The notes beneath the pieces were generated by a model. It searched no databases, was not told the origin of the DNA, and saw only the letters and a program-made list of their open reading frames with translations. From Ruminococcus sp. UBA5129 (lineage in GTDB: Bacteria > Bacillota > Clostridia > Oscillospirales > Ruminococcaceae), in the NCBI GenBank assembly GCA_002414125.1, contig DHYN01000084.1:5766-13099 (forward strand): a stretch of 7,334 bases of DNA, given 5' to 3'. Numbering within the stretch: the stretch's first letter is position 1; every line of letters starts with the position of its first letter. The position numbers and the translations under genes were made by a program. This document shows positions 1-4,511 of the stretch, in pieces.

Positions 1-457
1 CTTCAATATCGGTGCTATCGGTGATGTAGAGCTGCATCGTTGAGACATACTGTTCAAGCTGCAAATTGAAATACTCGCAGTTGTAGGATTTCGGATCAAC
101 GGAATATGTGAAATAGCTGTCGGAGCTGCCCTCGGCGAGCTTTTTTCCGTAATTCTCCTTTATCGTGAGAACGTAGTCAATCTCGCAGTAGTAGAGGCTG
201 TCCCAGAGCTTTTCGGGATCGTTTTCCATTTCAATAATATCGTTGTTCTTTGAGATGAAGTCGATGAGCGCGCGGCTTTCGGGGGAGTTGTCCTCATCAA
301 AAACTACGACCTTTAATCTGCTCTGTGAGAACGCAGGAGCAGCATCGGAAGCCGAGCCTGTTATGAGAACGCCGATCGTGGTGAATATTGCAACGTACAT
401 TATAATGCTGCCCTTGAGCTTGGCGGCAATTTTGAAGAAGGCTTTGAATATCTGCAT
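1..457 (-). CDS. ABC-2 type permease, second subunit (N-terminal part, runs off left edge)
   Basis: This reading frame starts at an ATG at 457 and stays open to the left edge, giving 152 residues; the rest lies outside. It begins MQIFKAFFKIAAKLKGSIIM, then a hydrophobic stretch (about residues 15-35) that would be the first membrane helix. A polar region follows, starting RLKVVVFDEDNSPESRALI, as expected for the extracytoplasmic domain of ABC2_membrane_3-type permeases. The short cytoplasmic N-terminus, single helix and large outer domain match the complete permease upstream. A strong ribosome site (AAGGAGAT, 465-472) sits 7 bases before the ATG, and the previous gene stops only 18 bases upstream, so this is the third gene of the operon. 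It probably pairs with the first permease to form a heterodimeric channel. Substrate unknown. The family call rests on topology and context because the later helices are missing. Confidence 0.85.
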   Translation of the reverse strand, partial: MQIFKAFFKIAAKLKGSIIMYVAIFTTIGVLITGSASDAAPAFSQSRLKVVVFDEDNSPESRALIDFISKNNDIIEMENDPEKLWDSLYYCEIDYVLTIKENYGKKLAEGSSDSYFTYSVDPKSYNCEYFNLQLEQYVSTMQLYITDSTDIE

Positions 458-475
458 TTTCAATATCTCCTTGGA

Positions 476-1618
476 TTACAAACTCTTGAATTGTCTCTTG
501 CGTGTGATAAGGCAGCCGCATATGATGAGTACGACCGACATGATCGAAAGCTTGATGATGTTCATCGCAAGTCTTTCGCCCCAGCCGTAGCTGTTTATTG
601 CATAGAAGCTGTCGCTGATGAGGCGCGAGGGGTTTATCCTGTTGATGATCGGACAGTTCTTCTCGATTATTGCAGGCATATCTCCGATCATGAGACCGCT
701 GAGGAAGCCTGTTCCGAGGGTGCAGGCAAGGAGTATTGCCGTCTTGGTGTTGAAGGTCATCCTGCCGATAGAGCCTATGAAGAAGCCGAGCGAGATGCCG
801 AATAAAACGCCGAACAGGTTGATGAAGAGGATCTCTCCGAAGCTGATGCCGAAGTCGATACCGAGCACGAATACGAGGTAAGCCGAAGCGATCGCTATAC
901 CCGTATAGAAGATCACGAATGCCGCGATGATACCTGCAATGTTCTGGATCGCCTTACTCGTTGGCGCGAGACAAACTCGTGCACCGACAGATGAAAGATT
1001 AGCCTGACTGTTGATCGAGATTAACATTCCGATCATCGAAACAAAGAGGCAAGCCATAGCAAGCAGGTTGTAGAAATAAGTGGTGAACGGGTTCATGTTG
1101 CCGTTGCTGATGTTTGAGAGTTCGAGGTGATTGACTGTTTCCGCTTTCATTTTTTCGATGACAGCAGGAAGTCTTGACGGGTCGGATTCCATAATATCGG
1201 CTATCACGGAAGCATTAGTTTTGTAGCGGTCGAGGAAAACCTTGATTATGCTTGCATTCATGCCGCCGCCGGTTCGGATGATGAGTGTGGGTTCGAGCAT
1301 ATCATCGTAGATGATTCCGTCAACCTCAGATTCTTCAAGAAGTTTCAGAGCCTCGTCCTCGGAGACGAACCTTGCGCTTAAGAGCTTCGCTGAGCCGCTC
1401 TCTTCCATTGACTCGATAAGACCCTTGATACCGCCGTCGTCACAGCCGTCAACGACCGCAACGGGTATCTCGTTGAAGCAGCTTGAGGATTCATAGATGT
1501 TCATAAACGCAAAATTAAAAAGCGTTCCGAGAATCATCGGGAAAAAAACGCCCCAGAATATAGTGGTTTTATTCCTGATAAAGTCAAGAAAAGTGTATTT
1601 AAAGCAATGTGAAAACAT
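476..1618 (-). CDS. ABC-2 type transporter permease, first subunit
   Basis: A 380-residue integral membrane protein, full length for an ABC-2 exporter permease (ABC2_membrane_3 type). The topology is one N-terminal helix (about 19-40), a large extracytoplasmic domain (about 42-178), then five hydrophobic segments near 182-203, 225-250, 262-284, 292-312 and 350-371. Residues 329-342 (NPSRLISDSFYAIN) resemble the conserved stretch before the last helix in this family. The ATG at 1618 is supported by a ribosome site (AAAGGAGT on the minus strand, 1627-1634) whose last base overlaps the stop codon of the upstream ATPase gene, suggesting translational coupling. It should form the membrane channel with the second permease and be driven by the ATPase encoded just upstream. 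By comparison with LnrM-like proteins it is more likely an exporter of hydrophobic or membrane-active compounds than an importer; no binding protein is encoded in the window. The substrate is inferred only. Confidence 0.93.
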   Translation of the reverse strand: MFSHCFKYTFLDFIRNKTTIFWGVFFPMILGTLFNFAFMNIYESSSCFNEIPVAVVDGCDDGGIKGLIESMEESGSAKLLSARFVSEDEALKLLEESEVDGIIYDDMLEPTLIIRTGGGMNASIIKVFLDRYKTNASVIADIMESDPSRLPAVIEKMKAETVNHLELSNISNGNMNPFTTYFYNLLAMACLFVSMIGMLISINSQANLSSVGARVCLAPTSKAIQNIAGIIAAFVIFYTGIAIASAYLVFVLGIDFGISFGEILFINLFGVLFGISLGFFIGSIGRMTFNTKTAILLACTLGTGFLSGLMIGDMPAIIEKNCPIINRINPSRLISDSFYAINSYGWGERLAMNIIKLSIMSVVLIICGCLITRKRQFKSL

Positions 1619-1633
1619 ACCGTGTAACTCCTT

Positions 1634-2578
1634 TTAGCCGTTGTCTCTGAGAGCTTTGCCTGTGATCTCGAGGAAAACATCGTTAAGAGTCGGGAGCTCT
1701 GAATAAACTCTGCCGAATACGATCTCGTTTTCCTTGAGGTATTCGAGAGTGCGGATGAGGTTGTGCTTGCCGCCGCTGAAACGTATCAGGAGCTTTTCGC
1801 CGTTGTAGCTGACCTCGTAGGCGTGTGGCAGGGCTTTAAGCTCTTCAAGTGCGCTCTCGCTGATATCGGCAGCCTCAATCTCAATGGTCTCGGTATTTTT
1901 TATCATCTTTTTGAGCTGTTCCTTAGTTCCTGTGGCGATGCTTTTGCCTTTGTCCATGATACAGATCCGAGTGCAGAGCTGCTCGACCTCTTCCATATAA
2001 TGCGAGGTGTAGATGATAGTTGCACCGTTTTTGTTGAGCTCGAGGATTCCCTCGAGAATCTTGTTGCGGCTCTGCGGATCGACTGCAACTGTCGGTTCAT
2101 CGAGAATAATGAGCTTTGGCTTATGAGCGATGCCGCATGCGATATTGAGTCGTCTCAGGAGACCTCCCGAGAGCTTCTTGGGATAAAACTTCTCGAAATC
2201 CTCAAGTCCGACAAACCGTATCGCCTCGTCGACATACTGCTTTTTGAGCGCCTTGTCGCTGATGTACAGACCGCAGAAGTAGTCGATATTTTCGCGGACT
2301 GTGAGTGCATCGAATACCGCAACATTCTGCATGATAACGCCGATATTCTTTTTAATATCGTAGCTGTTGGGCTTCATTTGCTTTCCGAAAAGCTCGATCG
2401 TGCCCTTGTCGTACTCAAGGAGAGAAAGCAGGCAGTTTATGGTAGTAGTTTTGCCGGAGCCGTTTGGACCGAGGAGTCCGAATATTTCTCCCTCATTGAT
2501 CTCGAGTCCGAAGTGGTCAAGTGCGATTATTTCCTTATAGCGTTTAACTAAATTTTCGATCTTAACAACAGGTGTCAT
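1634..2578 (-). CDS. ABC transporter ATP-binding protein (exporter type)
   Basis: A 314-residue cytoplasmic ATPase that powers export through the two ABC-2 permeases encoded downstream. All motor motifs are present: Walker A GPNGSGKT (37-44), Q-loop glutamine 84 in VIMQN, signature LSGG (136-139), Walker B LIILDE (156-161) with catalytic Glu161, D-loop around D167, and the switch histidine H193 in YTSH. The signature continues as LSGGLLRRLNIA, a hydrophobic variant of the usual SGGM(K/R)RR. Residues from about 220 to the end form the C-terminal extension common in drug-exporter ATPases of the DrrA/DUF4162 type. The ATG at 2578 is backed by a strong ribosome site (TAAGGAGGA, complement of 2585-2593) 6 bases upstream. 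It is the first gene of the operon and follows the promoter at 2608-2636. Length and context match LnrL-like ATPases; the transported compound is not deducible. Confidence 0.97.
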   Translation of the reverse strand: MTPVVKIENLVKRYKEIIALDHFGLEINEGEIFGLLGPNGSGKTTTINCLLSLLEYDKGTIELFGKQMKPNSYDIKKNIGVIMQNVAVFDALTVRENIDYFCGLYISDKALKKQYVDEAIRFVGLEDFEKFYPKKLSGGLLRRLNIACGIAHKPKLIILDEPTVAVDPQSRNKILEGILELNKNGATIIYTSHYMEEVEQLCTRICIMDKGKSIATGTKEQLKKMIKNTETIEIEAADISESALEELKALPHAYEVSYNGEKLLIRFSGGKHNLIRTLEYLKENEIVFGRVYSELPTLNDVFLEITGKALRDNG

Positions 2579-2607
2579 GATTTTTCCTCCTTAGCTTTAC
2601 TAACATT

Positions 2608-2636
2608 ATTCTACCATACTTCTGCAGATATTGTAA
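2608..2636 (-). promoter_or_regulatory. Promoter of the ABC exporter operon
   Basis: On the minus strand there is a -35 box TTACAA (complement of 2631-2636), a 17-bp spacer and a -10 box TAGAAT (complement of 2608-2613) preceded by TGG, an extended -10 signature. Transcription would start near 2601, giving a leader of about 23 nt that contains the ribosome site. The half-site cluster at 2646-2675 lies just upstream of the -35 box. The boxes are read directly; the start site is inferred. Confidence 0.7.
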
Positions 2637-2645
2637 GTGAACAGA

Positions 2646-2675
2646 GTCATATTTTTTATATGACATTTGTCATAT
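2646..2675. promoter_or_regulatory. Putative operator: three 7-bp half-sites in alternating orientation
   Basis: GTCATAT (2646-2652), ATATGAC (2658-2664) and GTCATAT (2669-2675) alternate in orientation. The last two form a perfect 18-bp palindrome with 8-bp arms and a 2-bp centre, ATATGACATTTGTCATAT (2658-2675). The first two form another inverted repeat around five T bases. Centres are 12 and 11 bp apart, about one helical turn each, so bound subunits would lie on the same face. The cluster sits upstream of both divergent promoters (roughly -45 to -74 from the exporter start and -49 to -78 from the kinase start), the position expected for an activator. The likely binder is the LuxR-type regulator encoded at 3848-4465. 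The repeats are seen directly; the binding protein is inferred. Confidence 0.65.
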
Positions 2676-2708
2676 TTTAAAAAAGCTCTTCCTTTTTTGA
2701 GTGGTTTG

Positions 2709-2717
2709 TGATATAAT
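2709..2717 (+). promoter_or_regulatory. Extended -10 promoter of the kinase-regulator pair
   Basis: A perfect TATAAT (2712-2717) is directly preceded by TGA (2709-2711), forming an extended -10 element. At the ideal 17-bp distance the -35 position holds TTCCTT (2689-2694), a poor match. A strong -10 with a weak -35 is typical of promoters needing an activator, which fits the half-site cluster upstream. Transcription would start near 2724, with a leader of about 31 nt. Confidence 0.65.
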
Positions 2718-2754
2718 TAAAGTGATCTCTAAAATGTGCATAAGGCGGTGATAT

Positions 2755-3846
2755 ATGAAACAGCGTATACACTATACCGACACGGCAGTTGTTTTTACAT
2801 GCTGTGCCGCTCTTATACTGACAGAATATGGCGATACGGCTGTCATTCTGCTGCTGATGCAGATAATTGCTGCTGCGATACTGCTCCTGACGTCTGACAA
2901 GGTGCTGTACGCGGCGGAGCTTGCAGTGCCGTTGACGGTGCTTTTTTTCCCGGAGGCGGTCGTGTTCATACCGCTTGCGGTCTATTTTTCAGCTTCATCA
3001 CACCATAAGCTTCCGATACTCGCAGAAGTCTTTATGCTCGTAATGAGCATTTCAGTCGTTGGTGCAGAGGGAGGCGTACTGTTCTCGGCAGCTCTCTCGT
3101 TGACGGCAGCATTTCTCGGAATGCGTTCGGCTGAGCTGATACGCCGCAGTGAAGAGCTAAAGCATATGCGTGACAGCGATACTGAGCTTCAGCTCGCGCT
3201 GAGCAGGCGCAACAAGGCTCTTCTTGCCAAGCAGGATGACGAGATAAATATCGCAACGCTTAAAGAGCGAAACCGTATTGCACGTGAAATACACGATAAT
3301 GTCGGACACCTCCTCTCCCGCGCACTTCTCCAGTCGGGAGCGCTGATCGCAGTTACCGATAAGGAGAAGCTTCCCGTTCAATACACCCAGACCGCCGCAC
3401 TTAAGGAGACTTTAACAAGTGCGATGAACAGTATCCGTGAGAGCGTTCACGGTCTGCGCGACGATTCTGTCGACCTCCACCAAGCTATTAAAGAGGCTGC
3501 CGAGTCGGTGAAGCTCAGGTTCAATGTGGTGACAGAGCTTGATTTTTCGGAGAAAATGCCTGCGAATGTGAAGCTGAGCTTCATTGCCATAATCAAGGAG
3601 GCTCTTTCAAATTCGGTCAAATACAGCTCCGGAGACACCGTTCGCATTGTCATCCGCGAGCATCCTGCGCTCTATCAGCTTAGCATAACCGACAACGGAG
3701 CTTCCGCACATGAAGATCGCGGCAGCGGCATGGGACTAAACAATATGCGTGAGAGAACCGAGGCGCTCGGAGGAATATTCCGTGTCGATACGGAGGACGG
3801 ATTCCGCATATTTATATCAATAAAAAGAGTTACGGAGGAAAGCTGA
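2755..3846 (+). CDS. Sensor histidine kinase, NarL/DesK type (HisKA_3)
   Basis: A 363-residue membrane kinase that phosphorylates the response regulator encoded next to it. Residues 10-123 form five or six closely packed hydrophobic segments (about 11-23, 28-46, 52-65, 67-80, 88-102, 107-123) with very short loops, so there is no sizeable outer sensor domain. A charged, probably coiled-coil stretch (about 124-170) leads into the HisKA_3 dimerisation domain. The phosphorylated histidine is H180 in REIHDNVGHLL. The ATPase domain shows the N box (E282 and N286 in IIKEALSNSVKYS), the G1 box DNG (313-315) and the G2 box GSGMGL (323-328), so catalysis looks intact. The ATG at 2755 follows AAGGCGGTGAT (2742-2752), a moderate ribosome site. 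The sensor layout suggests a signal within or at the membrane, as in DesK- or LiaS/LnrJ-like kinases; the signal itself is unknown. Confidence 0.95.
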   Translation: MKQRIHYTDTAVVFTCCAALILTEYGDTAVILLLMQIIAAAILLLTSDKVLYAAELAVPLTVLFFPEAVVFIPLAVYFSASSHHKLPILAEVFMLVMSISVVGAEGGVLFSAALSLTAAFLGMRSAELIRRSEELKHMRDSDTELQLALSRRNKALLAKQDDEINIATLKERNRIAREIHDNVGHLLSRALLQSGALIAVTDKEKLPVQYTQTAALKETLTSAMNSIRESVHGLRDDSVDLHQAIKEAAESVKLRFNVVTELDFSEKMPANVKLSFIAIIKEALSNSVKYSSGDTVRIVIREHPALYQLSITDNGASAHEDRGSGMGLNNMRERTEALGGIFRVDTEDGFRIFISIKRVTEES

Positions 3847-3847
3847 C

Positions 3848-4465
3848 ATGAAGATAATTGCAGTTGACGATGATAACATCGTTGCTATCTCGTTAAAAAC
3901 GGTCCTTGAGGCTAAGGGGATAGAGGTAGCAGCTCTCGGAAGCAGCGGTGCGGAGGCGATCGAGCTATACAGGGCGCACAAGCCCGATGTTCTGCTCATG
4001 GACATCCGCATGAACGGCATGAGCGGACTCGAAGCAGGCGAGAAGATCCTCGCAGAGGACAGGGATGCGAAGATACTTTTCCTTACAACATTTTCCGATG
4101 ACGAATATATTGTAAGGGCGCTGAGCATTGGCGCAAAGGGCTACATACTAAAGCAAGATTTTGAGGGTATCGAGTCCGCGTTAAAGGCTGTCATGAACGG
4201 ACAGAGCGTTTTTGGCAGCGAGATCGTCAGCAAGCTTCCCGACCTTATTCAAGCAAAGGATTCCTTTGATTATGAGTCGCACGGTATAGGCAGGAAAGAG
4301 CAGGAGATCATTGCTCTCGTTGCGAAGGGGCTTTCCAATAAGGAAATATCGTCGCGTTTATATTTGAGCGAGGGAACTATCCGAAACTATTTAAGCGGCA
4401 TTCTTGAAAAGCTTGAGCTTCGCGATCGCACACAGCTTGCGGTATTCTTCTATCAAAACAATTGA
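3848..4465 (+). CDS. Response regulator, NarL/LuxR family (REC + HTH)
   Basis: A 205-residue DNA-binding regulator of normal length for the NarL/FixJ family. The receiver domain (about 1-118) has the acidic pocket D7/D8, phosphorylation site D52 in LLMDIRM, switch residue T80 and conserved K102. The C-terminal LuxR-type helix-turn-helix spans about 146-201, with E151, NKEIS (164-168) and the recognition helix around EGTIRNYLS (175-183). GTIRNYLS with RDRTQLA resembles DesR-like regulators. The ATG at 3848 begins one base after the kinase stop codon, with its ribosome site GGAGG (3834-3838) inside the kinase gene, so the two are co-translated and form a cognate pair. The likely targets are its own promoter and the divergent exporter promoter through the 2646-2675 half-sites; this is inferred from context. 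Confidence 0.96.
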   Translation: MKIIAVDDDNIVAISLKTVLEAKGIEVAALGSSGAEAIELYRAHKPDVLLMDIRMNGMSGLEAGEKILAEDRDAKILFLTTFSDDEYIVRALSIGAKGYILKQDFEGIESALKAVMNGQSVFGSEIVSKLPDLIQAKDSFDYESHGIGRKEQEIIALVAKGLSNKEISSRLYLSEGTIRNYLSGILEKLELRDRTQLAVFFYQNN

Positions 4466-4509
4466 AAAAGCTGTCCGTACCCCGATAATTCGAGGTTCGG
4501 ACAGCTTTT
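4466..4509. terminator. Bidirectional intrinsic terminator between convergent genes
   Basis: Outer arms AAAAGCTGTCCG (4466-4477) and CGGACAGCTTTT (4498-4509) are perfectly complementary. Inside, ACC/GGT and CGA/TCG continue the stem across two single mismatches to a TAAT loop. The stem is flanked by A bases on the left and T bases on the right, so transcripts from either strand end in a hairpin plus a U-run. It begins directly after the regulator stop codon and ends two bases before the GH43 stop codon, so it can serve both genes. Confidence 0.88.
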
Positions 4510-4511
4510 CG

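Noticed and set aside
1763..2551. A 262-residue plus-strand frame opposite the ATPase gene
   Set aside because: The minus strand encodes every ABC ATPase motif in order, and the opposing translation has no recognisable family features.
1..2578. The ABC transporter as a sugar importer serving the GH43 enzyme
   Set aside because: There is no solute-binding protein, the permeases are ABC-2 exporter type rather than the importer type, and a terminator and opposite orientation separate the two units.
2679..2698. Small inverted repeat AAAAAAG / CTTTTTT in the divergent region
   Set aside because: A 7-bp, almost all A/T stem is too weak for a terminator. It overlaps the -35 position of the kinase promoter and is more simply explained as A/T-rich promoter DNA.
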